A stretch of DNA of 64,000 nt from Hyphomicrobiales bacterium. Its GTDB lineage: Bacteria > Pseudomonadota > Alphaproteobacteria > Rhizobiales > Beijerinckiaceae. The translations under genes and the position numbers were made by a program. Within the stretch, counting starts at the first letter, position 1, and the number at the start of each line of letters is the position of its first letter. Under the pieces are notes generated by a model, which saw only the letters and a program-made list of their open reading frames with translations, had not been told where the DNA came from and searched no databases. The DNA is taken from assembly GCA_027483945.1 (NCBI GenBank), contig JAIXTM010000014.1, positions 175,695 to 239,694 on the forward strand, in the 5' to 3' direction. Below, piece by piece: positions 21,354 to 30,902 of this stretch.

Positions 21354-23066
21354 TCAGCGCCCGTTCGACGCCTCCTCGCGCAGCACGCGGCGCAGCACCT
21401 TGCCCACATTGGTCTTCGGGAGCGTGTCCCGGAAGAAGATCTGCCGCGGCACCTTGTAGGCCGTGAGCGTCTCACGGCAATGGGCGCGCAGCTCCTCCGC
21501 CGTGAGCGCCGGGTCCCGTCGCACCACGTAGGCCGTCACCGCCTCGCCGGAATGCTCGTCGGGAAGGCCGATCACGGCCGATTCCATGACACCGGGATGG
21601 CTGGCGATCACGTCCTCCACCTCGTTCGGATAGACGTTGAAGCCAGAGACCAGGACCATGTCCTTGATCCGGTCGACGATCTTGACCTGCCCGTCAGCCT
21701 GCAGCACCGCGACGTCGCCGGTGCGGAAATAACCGTCCGCCGTCATCACCTTGGCCGTCTCGTCCGGCCGCTGCCAGTAGCCGGACATGACCTGCGGGCC
21801 GCGTACGCAGAGTTCGCCGGGCTCGCCCACGGCGACATCCTCGCCGTCCTCGTTGCGGATCGCGACCTCTGTGGACGGGACGGGATAGCCGATCGTGCCG
21901 GTGAATTCCGGGATGTCCGGGCTGTTCACGCACACGACCGGCGAGGTCTCCGACAGGCCATAGCCCTCGCAGATGGGCACGTTGGTCAGCGCCTTCCACG
22001 TCTTGGCGACGGCGGCCTGGGTCGCCATGCCGCCCGCCACGGCGAAGATCAGCTTGGAGAAGTCGACGCCCTTGATGTCGGGATGGTTGGCGAGCGCATT
22101 GTAGAGCGTGTTCACGCCCGACATCATCGTGAAGGGCCGCGTTTTGAGCGTCTTCACGAAGCCGGGAATATCCCGCGGATTGGCGACCAGCAGGCAGCAG
22201 GCGCCGATCCGCATCATGAACAGGCAGCAGCAGGTCAGCGCGAAGATGTGGTAGAGCGGCAGCGCCGTCACCATGACGTTCTCGCCTGGAAAGCGCGAGA
22301 GGCGCGGGCCGAACCAGGCCGCGCACTGGGCGACGTTGGCCGCGACGTTGCGATGGGTCAGCGTCGCGCCCTTGGCGACGCCCGTCGTGCCGCCCGTATA
22401 TTGCAGGAACGCGACGTCATCGAGCGAGACCTCGACCGGCGCCGGCGCGCCGCTTGTCGCGAGCACGCTGGCGAAGGCATGTGAGCCAGCCAGGTTGTAG
22501 CTTTTCACCGCCTTCTTCACGTAGCGCGAGACCACGTTCACGATCGCGCCCTTGAAGCCGAGCATGTCGCCGGGACGCGTCACGACCACATGGGCGAGGC
22601 CCGGCATCTCGGCCTTCGCCTCCTCCACCACATGGGCGAAGTTCTCGAGCACGAAGAGGGCCTTGGCTCCCGAATCGTTGATCTGGTGGGCGAGCTCGCG
22701 CGCGGTATAGAGCGGGTTCACATTGACCACGGTGAAGCCGCCGATCAGCGTGCCGAACAGGGCGGCCGGATAGGCCATCACGTTCGGCATCATCAGGGCG
22801 ACGCGGTCGCCCTTGCGCAGGCCTTGGCGCTGGAGCCAGGCCGCCACCCGCTCCGCCGACTGCAGGATGCCTGCATAGGTGGCGCGGTGGCCGAAACTCT
22901 CGAAGGCCGGACGGTCCGCGAATTCGCGCCCCACCCGGCGCAGCATGTCCGCCAGCGTCTCCAGAGCCGCCACGTCGATGTCGGCGGGAATGCCGGCGGG
23001 GTACTGGGCGGTCCAGGGACGGGAAGACGCGGGCGCGGTCGCCCGCGCCGCGATGGCGCTGCTCAT
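21354..23066 (-). CDS. fadD: Long-chain acyl-CoA synthetase
   Basis: Activates fatty acids to acyl-CoA with ATP. The 570-residue protein has the AMP-binding motif YTGGTTGVAKGA, the GYGLSETSPVV segment, the FACS signature around DGYFRTGDVAVLQADGQVK and DRIKDMVLVSGFNVYPNEVE, and the C-terminal Lys in PKTNVGKVLRR. Length matches E. coli FadD (561). ATG 23066 has a perfect AGGAGG upstream; the longer frame to 23126 is not needed. It stands alone, upstream of an exported-protein gene and downstream of a GFA-family gene. Chain-length range cannot be predicted. Confidence 0.94.
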   Translation of the reverse strand: MSSAIAARATAPASSRPWTAQYPAGIPADIDVAALETLADMLRRVGREFADRPAFESFGHRATYAGILQSAERVAAWLQRQGLRKGDRVALMMPNVMAYPAALFGTLIGGFTVVNVNPLYTARELAHQINDSGAKALFVLENFAHVVEEAKAEMPGLAHVVVTRPGDMLGFKGAIVNVVSRYVKKAVKSYNLAGSHAFASVLATSGAPAPVEVSLDDVAFLQYTGGTTGVAKGATLTHRNVAANVAQCAAWFGPRLSRFPGENVMVTALPLYHIFALTCCCLFMMRIGACCLLVANPRDIPGFVKTLKTRPFTMMSGVNTLYNALANHPDIKGVDFSKLIFAVAGGMATQAAVAKTWKALTNVPICEGYGLSETSPVVCVNSPDIPEFTGTIGYPVPSTEVAIRNEDGEDVAVGEPGELCVRGPQVMSGYWQRPDETAKVMTADGYFRTGDVAVLQADGQVKIVDRIKDMVLVSGFNVYPNEVEDVIASHPGVMESAVIGLPDEHSGEAVTAYVVRRDPALTAEELRAHCRETLTAYKVPRQIFFRDTLPKTNVGKVLRRVLREEASNGR

Positions 23067-23184
23067 GACGTTCCTCCTCTTTGCGGTCGCTGCCGCCGCC
23101 GGTCCGATGCCCGGCTTTTGCGGCATGATGGCGGGAGCGCGACGGCGTGTCGATAGGAGGAAGTGATGGTTTGCGGTCGGGCGC

Positions 23185-23565
23185 CTAATCCTCGCGCGGC
23201 CGATCGCGGTCGTGGCGCGTCATCAACGGGAAGTCCGGCAGCCAAGGCTCCCGCCGGATGGTCCAGCATTCATAGGCGGGGATGAACGAGCCCGGCTCGT
23301 CGAGGATGCCCAGATGCACCTCCATCTCGCCGTCGTTTCGCGCGAAGACCGACGAGCCGCAGCGGGCACAGAAATGGCGAGTGCCGTAATGGCGTGTCTC
23401 GCCGTCCACCGTCACCGCCGCCTCGGGGAAAATGGCGGCGGCGAAGAACAGCGCGCCGTGATGGCGCCGGCAATCCATGCAATGGCACAGGCCGACGCGG
23501 CTCGGACGCCCGGATGCGACGATCCGGACGTCTCCACACAGGCACTGGCCGGTAACGCGGTCCAT
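23185..23565 (-). CDS. GFA/CENP-V-family zinc protein
   Basis: A 126-residue protein of the glutathione-dependent formaldehyde-activating enzyme (Gfa/CENP-V) fold. Zinc ligands are visible in order: CLC near residue 8, CHCMDC near residue 27, and CARCGSS near residue 68. Most family members are not true formaldehyde enzymes, so only a small-thiol or glutathione-adduct binding role can be proposed. ATG 23565 follows the DUF992 stop by 16 bases, so the two genes are probably one operon. Confidence 0.88.
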   Translation of the reverse strand: MDRVTGQCLCGDVRIVASGRPSRVGLCHCMDCRRHHGALFFAAAIFPEAAVTVDGETRHYGTRHFCARCGSSVFARNDGEMEVHLGILDEPGSFIPAYECWTIRREPWLPDFPLMTRHDRDRPRED

Positions 23566-23581
23566 CGGCTCTGGCCGGCGA

Positions 23582-24064
23582 TCAGCGCGCCCGCACCAGC
23601 CGAAGATCGGCGACGCCGAGCGCGAGGTTGGCGCCGATCTGGCCCTGCGCCGAGAAAGGCTGGAGCGTGACCGAGCGCTGGAAGCCGCCGACCAGCGCAT
23701 TGGCGCCGATGCCGGCTCCGAGCGAGACCTCGCCGGAGGCGCCGACATATTCGCCCGCCAGCGCGCCGGTGCGGTAGCGGCCGGACGGCGCGTAGACGAG
23801 CCAGACCAGCTGGCCGCGGGTCGTCGCGCCGATATCGAGGCCGAACTTGCGGATCGTGCCGGCATAGCGCTCGCGGCCGCCGCCCGCCTTGGTGAAGGTG
23901 CAACTCATTGATTTCTGGGAGGTAATGATGAGGCCGATGCCGCCGGAGACGGCGCAGGACAGGCGGCCGACCTGCACGTTCTGGGCGAAGGCGGGGACGG
24001 AAAGACCCGCCATCGCGGCCGTGGCGGCCGCGGCGAGAAGCGGAAGACGAAGGCGGGCGGTCAT
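23582..24064 (-). CDS. DUF992 family exported protein
   Basis: A 160-residue secreted protein. The signal peptide is residues 1-27, ending at PAFAQN. The mature part fits the alphaproteobacterial DUF992 family, with paired Cys in RLSCAVSGGIG and SMSCTF, the RYAGTIRKFGLDIGAT segment, and a Gly-rich C-terminal region (SLGAGIGANALVGG). The family has no known function. It lies 65 bases downstream of ruvB on the same strand and precedes the GFA-family gene. Confidence 0.88.
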   Translation of the reverse strand: MTARLRLPLLAAAATAAMAGLSVPAFAQNVQVGRLSCAVSGGIGLIITSQKSMSCTFTKAGGGRERYAGTIRKFGLDIGATTRGQLVWLVYAPSGRYRTGALAGEYVGASGEVSLGAGIGANALVGGFQRSVTLQPFSAQGQIGANLALGVADLRLVRAR

Positions 24065-24129
24065 GGCGATGTCTCCTAACGGAACGTTCCGTGGACAACG
24101 CTGTTCACGCCCTCCCGTTCCGCTAAAGA

Positions 24130-25167
24130 TCAGTCGTCCTCGGAGGCGAAGAGCCCGAACTGGGCCGCCGGGCCGCTCGGCTCCTTCAGCCCTAGATGCC
24201 GGAAGGCATGGGGCGTCAGGACGCGCCCGCGGGGGGTGCGCTGGACCAGCCCTTTCTGGATCAGGAAGGGCTCGATGATCTCCTCGATCGCATCCCGGGG
24301 TTCCGACAGGGCGGCGGCGATCGTCTCGATGCCGACCGGCCCGCCGCCGAAGGAGGCGGCGATGAGGGACAGGTACTTGCGGTCCATCTGGTCGAGGCCC
24401 GCATCGTCGACGTCGAGCTGGCGCAGCGCCTTGTCGGCGACGGCGCGCGTCACCACAGGCTCCCCGTCGACGATGGCGAAGTCGCGCACCCGGCGCAGCA
24501 GCCGCCCGGCGATGCGCGGAGTGCCCCGCGAGCGCTTGGCGATCTCGTTCGCCCCGTCCGGCGACATCCCGATGCCAAGCACCCGCGCCCCGCGCGACAC
24601 GATGAGCTCCAGCTCCTCCACCGTGTAGAATTGCAGCCGCACCGGAATGCCGAACCGGTCCCGCAGCGGCGTCGTCAGGAGCCCGGCCCGGGTCGTCGCG
24701 CCGACCAGGGTGAATCTTGGCAGGTCGATCTTCACCGAGCGCGCCGCCGGCCCCTCGCCGATGATCAGGTCGAGCTGGAAGTCCTCCATGGCGGGATAGA
24801 GGATTTCCTCCACCGCCGGGTTCAGCCGGTGGATCTCGTCGATGAAGAGGACGTCCCGCTCTTCGAGGTTGGTGAGCTGCGCCGCGAGGTCCCCCGCCTT
24901 GGCGATGACCGGCCCCGACGTGGAGCGGAAATTGACGCCGAGCTCGCGGGCGACGATCTGCGCCAGCGTCGTCTTGCCAAGGCCCGGCGGGCCGACGAAC
25001 AGCACGTGGTCGAGGGCGTCGCCCCGCGTCCTGGCCGCTTCGATGAAGACCTGGAGATTGGCCCGCGCCGCCGCCTGGCCGGTGAAGTCGGCGAGCGAGA
25101 GCGGCCGCAGCGAGGTCTCCGGATCGTCGTCACGACGCTCGGGGTTGAGGAGGCCGGGGCGGGTCAT
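24130..25167 (-). CDS. ruvB: Holliday junction branch-migration helicase subunit RuvB
   Basis: The motor of the RuvAB complex, moving Holliday junctions during recombination repair. The 345-residue AAA+ protein has Walker [12 protein letters not shown], Walker [11 protein letters not shown], sensor 1 in [11 protein letters not shown], and the C-terminal winged helix ending near [16 protein letters not shown]. The N-terminus begins [21 protein letters not shown] after a short head. It lies 133 bases downstream of ruvA; that gap holds one copy of a palindromic repeat (25203-25282), which may weaken coupling with ruvA. Confidence 0.97.
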   Translation of the reverse strand: MTRPGLLNPERRDDDPETSLRPLSLADFTGQAAARANLQVFIEAARTRGDALDHVLFVGPPGLGKTTLAQIVARELGVNFRSTSGPVIAKAGDLAAQLTNLEERDVLFIDEIHRLNPAVEEILYPAMEDFQLDLIIGEGPAARSVKIDLPRFTLVGATTRAGLLTTPLRDRFGIPVRLQFYTVEELELIVSRGARVLGIGMSPDGANEIAKRSRGTPRIAGRLLRRVRDFAIVDGEPVVTRAVADKALRQLDVDDAGLDQMDRKYLSLIAASFGGGPVGIETIAAALSEPRDAIEEIIEPFLIQKGLVQRTPRGRVLTPHAFRHLGLKEPSGPAAQFGLFASEDD

Positions 25168-25202
25168 GGCACTCCCCCGTCACCCCCGGCCGCACTCCAG
25201 CC

Positions 25203-25282
25203 GTCATTGCGAGGAGCGGAGCGACGAAGCAATCCACCACGCCGCGTCGCTGCTGGATTGCTTCGCTGGCGCTCGCAATGAC
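25203..25282. repeat. Palindromic intergenic repeat, family A, copy 1
   Basis: An 80-base element bounded by GTCATTGCGAG (25203-25213) and its reverse complement CTCGCAATGAC (25272-25282), with inner arms GAAGCAATCCA and TGGATTGCTTC. It can fold into one long hairpin. Copies occur at 27753-27834, 30804-30888 and 43846-43925. It sits between ruvA and ruvB. Confidence 0.9.
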
Positions 25283-25300
25283 GAAGACAATGCCGCACGC

Positions 25301-25918
25301 TCACTTCGCCATCTCCTTCAGCGCCAGCCGGATCAGCGTCGGGGCGGGGGCATCCTCGGGAGCGGCCTTCATCGCGGCGGCGACGGCGGCCGAGGCCTGG
25401 GGCTGGGCGTAGCCGAGATTGACGAGCGCGGAGATCGCGTCGGTGATTGCGGCGGGCGCGCGCCTGTCGGCGAGGTCGTCGGTGAGGCGCACCAGCGCCG
25501 GGTCCACAGCGCCGAAGGCCGGCGCCTTGTCCTTGAGCTCGGCGGCGATGCGCGCGGCGAGCTTGGGACCGACGCCCGGCGCCCGGCCGATGGCGGCCTT
25601 GTCGTTCGTGCCGATGGCCGTGGCGAGCTGGCCGGGATCGAGCACCGAGAGGATGGCGAGCGCCACCTTGGCTCCCACACCCTGAACCGATTGCAGCAGC
25701 CGGAACCATTCCCGCTCCGCGTCGGAGCGGAAGCCGAACAGGCGGATCATGTCCTCCCGGACATGGGTCTCGATGGAGAGCGTCGCCGCCTCGCCCGCCG
25801 GCGGCAGGTGCTGCAGCGTGCGGCTGGAACAATGGACGACGTAGCCGACCCCGTGGACGTCGACGACCACGAAGTCCTCGCCATACGAATCGACCACGCC
25901 CTTGAGCTTCCCGATCAT
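25301..25918 (-). CDS. ruvA: Holliday junction branch-migration protein RuvA
   Basis: The four-way-junction binding subunit that loads RuvB. The 205-residue protein begins [28 protein letters not shown] (domain I). It has two helix-hairpin-helix motifs in domain II ([15 protein letters not shown] and [20 protein letters not shown]) and a C-terminal domain III of about 45 residues ([10 protein letters not shown]) that touches RuvB. ATG 25918 is the family start. It is separated from ruvC by a 2 kb block with an opposite-strand oxidoreductase gene, whereas ruvC-ruvA-ruvB is usually contiguous. Confidence 0.96.
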   Translation of the reverse strand: MIGKLKGVVDSYGEDFVVVDVHGVGYVVHCSSRTLQHLPPAGEAATLSIETHVREDMIRLFGFRSDAEREWFRLLQSVQGVGAKVALAILSVLDPGQLATAIGTNDKAAIGRAPGVGPKLAARIAAELKDKAPAFGAVDPALVRLTDDLADRRAPAAITDAISALVNLGYAQPQASAAVAAAMKAAPEDAPAPTLIRLALKEMAK

Positions 25919-26037
25919 GATGTCCTGTTAGCACGACTGCCGGGCGCTGCCAGCGGAACCCTGAGGCCGGCGTGCCAAGCTTGGCCGTTCACGAAAACCT
26001 GATGGACCGGCGCTCGGCGGCGGGGCGTTCGTGGCCC

Positions 26038-27267
26038 ATGATCCGAAGCTTGGCAGTAAAACGCGATCTGCGCTCCGGCCAGTCTGTCTGGCAGGGCAGG
26101 CGCAAGCCGTCCGTCCCCCACGCGCCGCTGGACGCGTCCACCCGGACCGACGTCCTCGTCATCGGGGCCGGCATTTCGGGGGCGATGATCGCCGATGCCC
26201 TGGCGGGCGCGGGGCTCGATGTCGTCGTGGTGGACCGGCGCGGGCCCATCGACGGCTCCACGGCCGCCTCCACGGCCCTGCTGCAATACGAGATCGACGT
26301 GCCGCTGACGATGCTCGCCCGGCGCATCGGCACCAACGACGCGATCCGCGCCTGGCGGCGCTCGCGGCTGGCTTTGGACGGCCTCTCGGCCCGGCTCCGC
26401 GACGGCGGGATCGCCGGCGTGACCCTGACGGATTCGCTCTACATCGCCGGCGACGTCCTGGGCGCTGACGAATTGCGGGACGAGGCGGAGGCCCGCCGCG
26501 CCGCCGGCTTCGAGACCCTGTTCCTCGACGCCGCCGCCCTGAAGGAGCGGTTCGGCATCGAGCGCGAGGCGGCGCTCCTGTCCTACGACAACGTCGCCGC
26601 CGATCCGCGGGTCATGACGGGGCGTTTCCTCAACGCCGCCATCGAGGCCGGCGCCCGCGTCCATGCCCCGACCGAGATCGTGGAGATCGACGCCCGGCCC
26701 CGCCGGGTCAAGGCGCGCACCGCGGACGGCCACGCGATCACGGCCCGACACTGCATCCTCGCCACCGGCTACGAACTCTGGGGCGCGATCCCCGCCCGCG
26801 GCCACCGGATCGTCTCCACCTGGGCGATCGCCACAAAGCCGCAGACGCGGCGGCTCTGGCCGGAGGGCGTCTTCATCTGGGAGGCGTCCGACCCCTATCT
26901 CTACCTCCGCGTCACGGCCGACGGCCGCGCCATCTGCGGCGGCGAGGACGAGACGCTCGCGGACGCCGAGGCGCGCGACGCCCTGCTGCCGGACAAGGTG
27001 GCCGCCATCGCCGCGAAGCTCGGCCAGCTCTTTCCCGATCTGGACACGCAGGCCGACTTCGCCTGGGCCGCCGCGTTCGGCGCCAGCAGGGACGGTCTCC
27101 CCACCATCGCCGAGGTTCCGGACATGCCCCGTTGCTGGGCGGTGATGGGCTATGGCGGCAACGGCATCACCTATAGCCGCATCGCCGCCGAGGCGATCCG
27201 CACCGCCCTCACCGGCAAGGGCCGGTTCAGGGCCGACCCGGACCTCGACCTCTACGCCTTCCGGTGA
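26038..27267 (+). CDS. FAD-dependent amino-acid-oxidase-like (DadA-family) oxidoreductase
   Basis: A 409-residue flavoprotein of the DAO/DadA fold. RTDVLVIGAGISGAMIADAL is the dinucleotide-binding motif, VVVDRRGPIDGSTAASTALLQYE the second FAD contact, and GYGGNGITYSRIAAEAIR the C-terminal FAD closure. The substrate is unknown. The start is uncertain: GTG 25972, ATG 26002 and ATG 26038 are all in frame with weak ribosome sites. I use 26038 because the family begins near RDLRSGQSVW. It lies on the opposite strand inside the ruvC-ruvA interval and is followed by a repeat array, so it looks like an insertion in a conserved operon. Confidence 0.85.
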   Translation: MIRSLAVKRDLRSGQSVWQGRRKPSVPHAPLDASTRTDVLVIGAGISGAMIADALAGAGLDVVVVDRRGPIDGSTAASTALLQYEIDVPLTMLARRIGTNDAIRAWRRSRLALDGLSARLRDGGIAGVTLTDSLYIAGDVLGADELRDEAEARRAAGFETLFLDAAALKERFGIEREAALLSYDNVAADPRVMTGRFLNAAIEAGARVHAPTEIVEIDARPRRVKARTADGHAITARHCILATGYELWGAIPARGHRIVSTWAIATKPQTRRLWPEGVFIWEASDPYLYLRVTADGRAICGGEDETLADAEARDALLPDKVAAIAAKLGQLFPDLDTQADFAWAAAFGASRDGLPTIAEVPDMPRCWAVMGYGGNGITYSRIAAEAIRTALTGKGRFRADPDLDLYAFR

Positions 27268-27299
27268 GGCGAAGGGCGCCGCGCCCAGGGCGGCGTCTG

Positions 27300-27885
27300 A
27301 TCCCCGCTTGCGGGGGAGGGTGGGGCCTTGCGACGGGGCGAGCCTGTTGCCGTGAGTCCCAGCTCCACGCCGGCGCCCCCTCACCCTGTCCCTCTCCCCC
27401 GATGGGGGCGAGGGGATGGTAACCGTTGCGGCCTCCCCTCTCCCCGCGCGCGGGGAGAGGGCCGGGGTGAGGGGCGGTAAGGCTAGGTTCCGTCCTGCAG
27501 ATAAGAGCTCCACGCCCGGCACCCCCCACCCCTGGCCCCTCCCCGCCGCTGCGCGGGAGGAGGGGGATGCGCTCACGGCCACGGTGCGTGCTTCGAGGCT
27601 CGCTGGCGCTCGCACCTCAGCATGAGGACCGTTGTTAAGGGCGCGATGCCCACCGAAGCCTCATCCTGAGGCACCGCGAAGCGGCCTCGAAGCCTCATCC
27701 TGAGGTGCGAGGCGACAGCCGAGCCTCGAAGGACGAGGCGTCATCCTCGCCCGTCATTGCGAGGAGCAAAGCGACGAAGCAATCCAGCCCGCCGCAACCG
27801 CTCCCTGGATTGCTTCGCTTACGCTCGCAATGACCACCCTCAATGTCATCCCCGACGAGCGAAGCGAGAGACGGGGATGACGGGG
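27300..27885. repeat. Composite intergenic repeat array 1
   Basis: The non-coding stretch 27268-27921 is filled by linked elements. A GC-rich unit (about 27362-27575) has nested hairpins, e.g. CTCTCCCC with GGGGCGAGG and CTCCCCGCGCGCGGGGAG. Family B runs 27587-27743 (GTGCTTCGAGGCTCG ... CTCGAAGGACGAGGC), family A 27753-27834, and a GTCATCCCC/GGGGATGAC hairpin lies near 27846-27880. The same order occurs at 43378-43975. The array separates the DadA-like gene from ruvC. I see no gene in it. Confidence 0.88.
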
Positions 27886-27921
27886 GAGCGTGCGACGGCC
27901 CGGGATGACGGCGTCTGGCCG

Positions 27922-28422
27922 TCAACGCCCGACCAGTGCCCTCGCCTTGCGGTGATGGGCGTGGGCGATGGCGATGGCGAGGGCGTCCGCCGCGTCGGCG
28001 CTGGCGGGCGTCGCCTTGGGCAGGAGCAGCTTCACCATCGCCGCGACCTGGTTCTTGTCCGCGTGCCCCGCCCCGACGACGCTCTTCTTCACGAGGTTCG
28101 CCGCGTATTCGGCGACCGGGATCTGAGCCAGGGCCGGTACCACGAGCACGACGCCGCGCGCCTGGCCGAGCTTCAGCGCCGATTGCGGATCGCGGTTGAC
28201 GAAGGTCTCCTCCACCGCCGCCTCCTGCGGCCCGTAGGTCGCGATGACGCCGCTCAGCCCCTCGTGCAGCTGGCGCAGCCGCTCGGCCAGCGGCGCCTTG
28301 TCCGCGCTCGTCACGACCCCGCAGGCGACGAAGGCGAGCTTGGTGCCCTCGATATCGATCACGCCCCAGCCGGTACGCCGGAGGCCGGGATCGAGGCCGA
28401 GGATGCGCACCGTTTCAGCCAT
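27922..28422 (-). CDS. ruvC: Holliday junction resolvase RuvC
   Basis: The endonuclease that cuts Holliday junctions symmetrically. The 166-residue protein has the catalytic acids of the family: Asp in [13 protein letters not shown], Glu in AAVEETFVN, and the Asp pair in [14 protein letters not shown]. Length is typical (about 170). The start ATG 28422 gives [13 protein letters not shown]; the longer frame upstream (to 29820) is antisense to the MFS gene. In related genomes ruvC adjoins ruvA; here 2 kb of opposite-strand and repeat DNA intervene. A divergent MFS transporter begins about 100 bases away. Confidence 0.95.
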   Translation of the reverse strand: MAETVRILGLDPGLRRTGWGVIDIEGTKLAFVACGVVTSADKAPLAERLRQLHEGLSGVIATYGPQEAAVEETFVNRDPQSALKLGQARGVVLVVPALAQIPVAEYAANLVKKSVVGAGHADKNQVAAMVKLLLPKATPASADAADALAIAIAHAHHRKARALVGR

Positions 28423-28524
28423 GTGCCCGACGCATGTCTCTCCGGGAAGCGTCCCGCCGCCTGCCCTTGCGCGCATGGGGTGGCGGAATGCTAGGAAGGC
28501 TCCGTCCAAGGAGCCGGCCGGTCC

Positions 28525-29829
28525 GTGGCGATGACCGATTCGCCCGCCGGCGTCATTGTCATGCGCGATCATCCTTCCCAAGGCAACGAGACGGGGGCGG
28601 GCCGCTTCAGCCCCGCCTGGCCGCCCTTCGGCGAGTTCGTGACGCTCATCGCGCTGATGATGAGCATCGTCGCCTTCTCCATCGACAGCCTGCTGCCGGC
28701 CTTCGGCCCGATCCAGGCCCATTTCGGCGTTCAGGACCCCAACGACCTCCAGCTCGTCATCTATGCCTACATGGCCGGGTTCGGCGCCTGCCAGCTCATC
28801 GCCGGGCCCTTCGCCGACATGGTCGGGCGCCGGCCGGTCATGGTGGTGGGGCTCGCCATCTACCTCGCCGGCACCGTGCTCGCCTTCCTTGCCCCCGGCT
28901 TCGGCTGGCTGATCGCGGCGCGCATCGTGCAGGGCATGGGCGCGGCGGCGACCCGCGTCCTCGTCGTGACCCTGGTGCGCGACCGCTATGAGGGCCGGGA
29001 AATGGCCAAGGTCATGTCGCTCGTCATGATGCTCTTCATCACCGTGCCGATCATCGCGCCGGCTCTCGGCAGCCTGATCCTCGCCGTCACCGACTGGCAC
29101 GCCATCATCGTCGCCATGTTCCTGCTGGGCGCCGGCATCCTCGCCTGGTTCATGGCGCGGATGCCCGAGAGCCTGCGCCCGGACTATCGCAAGCCCGTCT
29201 CGGCGGCGTCCGTCGGCGCCGATATCGGCCGCATCCTGCGCTCGCGGCTCGCCTTCGGCTATTCCACCGCCATGCTGCTCGCGATCGGCGTCGTCATGAC
29301 CTATGTCGGCATGGCCGCGCAGGTATTCCAGACCGACGTGTACCGCCTCGGCCCCGTCGGCTTCCCCCTCGCCTTCGGCGCCATCGGCCTCCTGATGGGC
29401 CTCGCGTCCTTCGTCAATTCGCGGCTGGTCATGCGCCTTGGCATGCGCAAGCTGTCCCATGCGGGGCTCGTCGCCTTCATCGGCGTCGCCGCCCTGATGC
29501 TGGCGGTCTCCCTCGCCTATGGCGGGGTGCCGCCGCTCGCGATCTTCCTGCCGCTGCTCGGCGTCAGCCACTTCCTCGCGAGCCTGATGATGCCGAACTT
29601 CAACGCCATGGCGATGGAGCGCTTCGGCGACATTGCCGGCACGGCCTCGTCCTTCATCGGCTTCTATTCGACGGTGGGGAGCGCCGTCATCGCCGGGCTC
29701 ATCGCCCGCACCTTCGACAGCACGCTGATCCCGCTCTGCGCGGGATATCTGGGGCTCGGCCTCGCCTGCCTCGGCGCCGTGCTCGTCGCCGAACGGGGCC
29801 GGCTGTTCCGGCCCCATCACGCGGCGTGA
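28525..29829 (+). CDS. MFS multidrug transporter, Bcr/CflA type
   Basis: A 434-residue inner-membrane transporter with twelve predicted helices. The motif between helices 2 and 3, [17 protein letters not shown], is the MFS motif A, and [21 protein letters not shown] matches the Bcr/CflA drug-resistance pattern. AAGGAG at 28508-28513 is 11 bases before the GTG at 28525; ATG 28531 is an alternative. It is divergent from ruvC and convergent with yebC, and it separates these two genes, which are usually neighbours. Substrate unknown. Confidence 0.9.
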   Translation: MAMTDSPAGVIVMRDHPSQGNETGAGRFSPAWPPFGEFVTLIALMMSIVAFSIDSLLPAFGPIQAHFGVQDPNDLQLVIYAYMAGFGACQLIAGPFADMVGRRPVMVVGLAIYLAGTVLAFLAPGFGWLIAARIVQGMGAAATRVLVVTLVRDRYEGREMAKVMSLVMMLFITVPIIAPALGSLILAVTDWHAIIVAMFLLGAGILAWFMARMPESLRPDYRKPVSAASVGADIGRILRSRLAFGYSTAMLLAIGVVMTYVGMAAQVFQTDVYRLGPVGFPLAFGAIGLLMGLASFVNSRLVMRLGMRKLSHAGLVAFIGVAALMLAVSLAYGGVPPLAIFLPLLGVSHFLASLMMPNFNAMAMERFGDIAGTASSFIGFYSTVGSAVIAGLIARTFDSTLIPLCAGYLGLGLACLGAVLVAERGRLFRPHHAA

Positions 29830-29836
29830 GGCGCGA

Positions 29837-30583
29837 TCAGGCGCTGAGCTTGGCCATCAGCGCCTCGGAGAACTCGTAGTTCCCGTAGACGTTCTGCACG
29901 TCGTCGTGGTTGTCCAGCGCGTCGAGCAGCTTCATCAGCTTCTCGCCCGCCTCGTCGTCCACGGCGACGAGGTTCTGCGGGCGCCAGGTCAGCGCGGCCT
30001 TGCGCGCCTCGCCGAACTTTGCCTCGAGCGCGGTCGCGACCTCCCGCAGCGCGTCCTGCGCCGTGTAAATCTCGTGGCCGTCCTCGGTGGACACGACGTC
30101 GTCGGCGCCCGCCTCGATGGCCGCGTCCAGCATGGCGTCGGCGGAGGCGGCCTTGGCGTCGTATTCCACGACGCCGAGCCGGTCGAACATGAAGGACACG
30201 GCGCCCGTCTCGGCGAGGCTGCCGCCCGCCTTGGTGAAGAAGGAGCGCACGTCGGAAGCCGTGCGGTTGCGGTTGTCGGTCAGCGCCTCGATGATGAGGG
30301 CGACGCCGCCGGGCGCGTAGCCCTCGTAGCGGATCTCCTCGTAGTTCTCGCTGTCGCCGCCCTGGGACTTCTTGATCGCGCGCTCGATATTGTCCTTGGG
30401 CATGTTCTCGGCGCGGGCGGCCAGGACCGCCGCGCGCAGGCGCGGGTTCATCGCCGGGTCCGGCATGCCGAGCTTGGCGGCGACCGTGATTTCGCGGGCG
30501 AGCTTGGAGAAGAGCTTGGACCGGGCCGCGTCGGCCTTGCCCTTCTTGTGCATGATGTTCTTGAACTGGGAATGTCCGGCCAT
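29837..30583 (-). CDS. yebC: YebC/PmpR-family translation or transcription regulator
   Basis: A 248-residue cytoplasmic protein of the YebC/TACO1 family. It begins [21 protein letters not shown] and contains [30 protein letters not shown] and [21 protein letters not shown], all family hallmarks. Members act on ribosomes at proline-rich stretches or as DNA-binding regulators. ATG 30583 has GGAG upstream; the longer frame to 30859 runs into repeats. Normally followed by ruvC; here an opposite-strand MFS gene is between them. Confidence 0.95.
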   Translation of the reverse strand: MAGHSQFKNIMHKKGKADAARSKLFSKLAREITVAAKLGMPDPAMNPRLRAAVLAARAENMPKDNIERAIKKSQGGDSENYEEIRYEGYAPGGVALIIEALTDNRNRTASDVRSFFTKAGGSLAETGAVSFMFDRLGVVEYDAKAASADAMLDAAIEAGADDVVSTEDGHEIYTAQDALREVATALEAKFGEARKAALTWRPQNLVAVDDEAGEKLMKLLDALDNHDDVQNVYGNYEFSEALMAKLSA

Positions 30584-30686
30584 AGGGGTCTCCGCATCGG
30601 GCGGTTCGCGTCGTGGCGCGCTTATAGGAGCGTGAGGCGCGCTTGAAAAGGAAGCGGGCGGGGAGATGCGCTCACGACTGTCCGCG

Positions 30687-30888
30687 CGTGCTTCGAGGCT
30701 CGGCTGCGCCTCGCACCTCAGCATGAGGACCGTTGTTAAGGGCGCGCTGTCGCCCGTAGCCTCATCCTGAGGTGCTCGCGCAGCGAGCCTCGAAGGGCGA
30801 GGCGTCACCCTGCGAGAAGCGGAACGCGACGAAGCAATCCACCGGTCGCAACCGCGCACTGGATTGCTTCGCTCACGCTCGCAATGAC
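30687..30888. repeat. Intergenic repeats, family B copy 2 and family A copy 3
   Basis: The gap 30584-30902 between the yebC start and the phosphodiesterase gene holds family B at 30687-30806 and, joined to it, family A at 30804-30888 with a degenerate left arm (GTCACCCTGCGAG). Same B-then-A order as in the composite arrays. No gene seen. Confidence 0.85.
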
Positions 30889-30902
30889 GGTGAAAGCCTT
30901 CG

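Noticed and set aside
23166..23285. A 39-codon plus-strand ORF with AGGAGG nearby
   Set aside because: It overlaps the GFA-family gene in antisense and gives a Pro/Arg/Ala-rich product without a family; the ribosome-site match is probably chance in a purine-rich stretch.
27300..27885. CRISPR array
   Set aside because: The repeats are palindromic blocks of unequal length without regular spacers of fixed size, and no cas genes are present.
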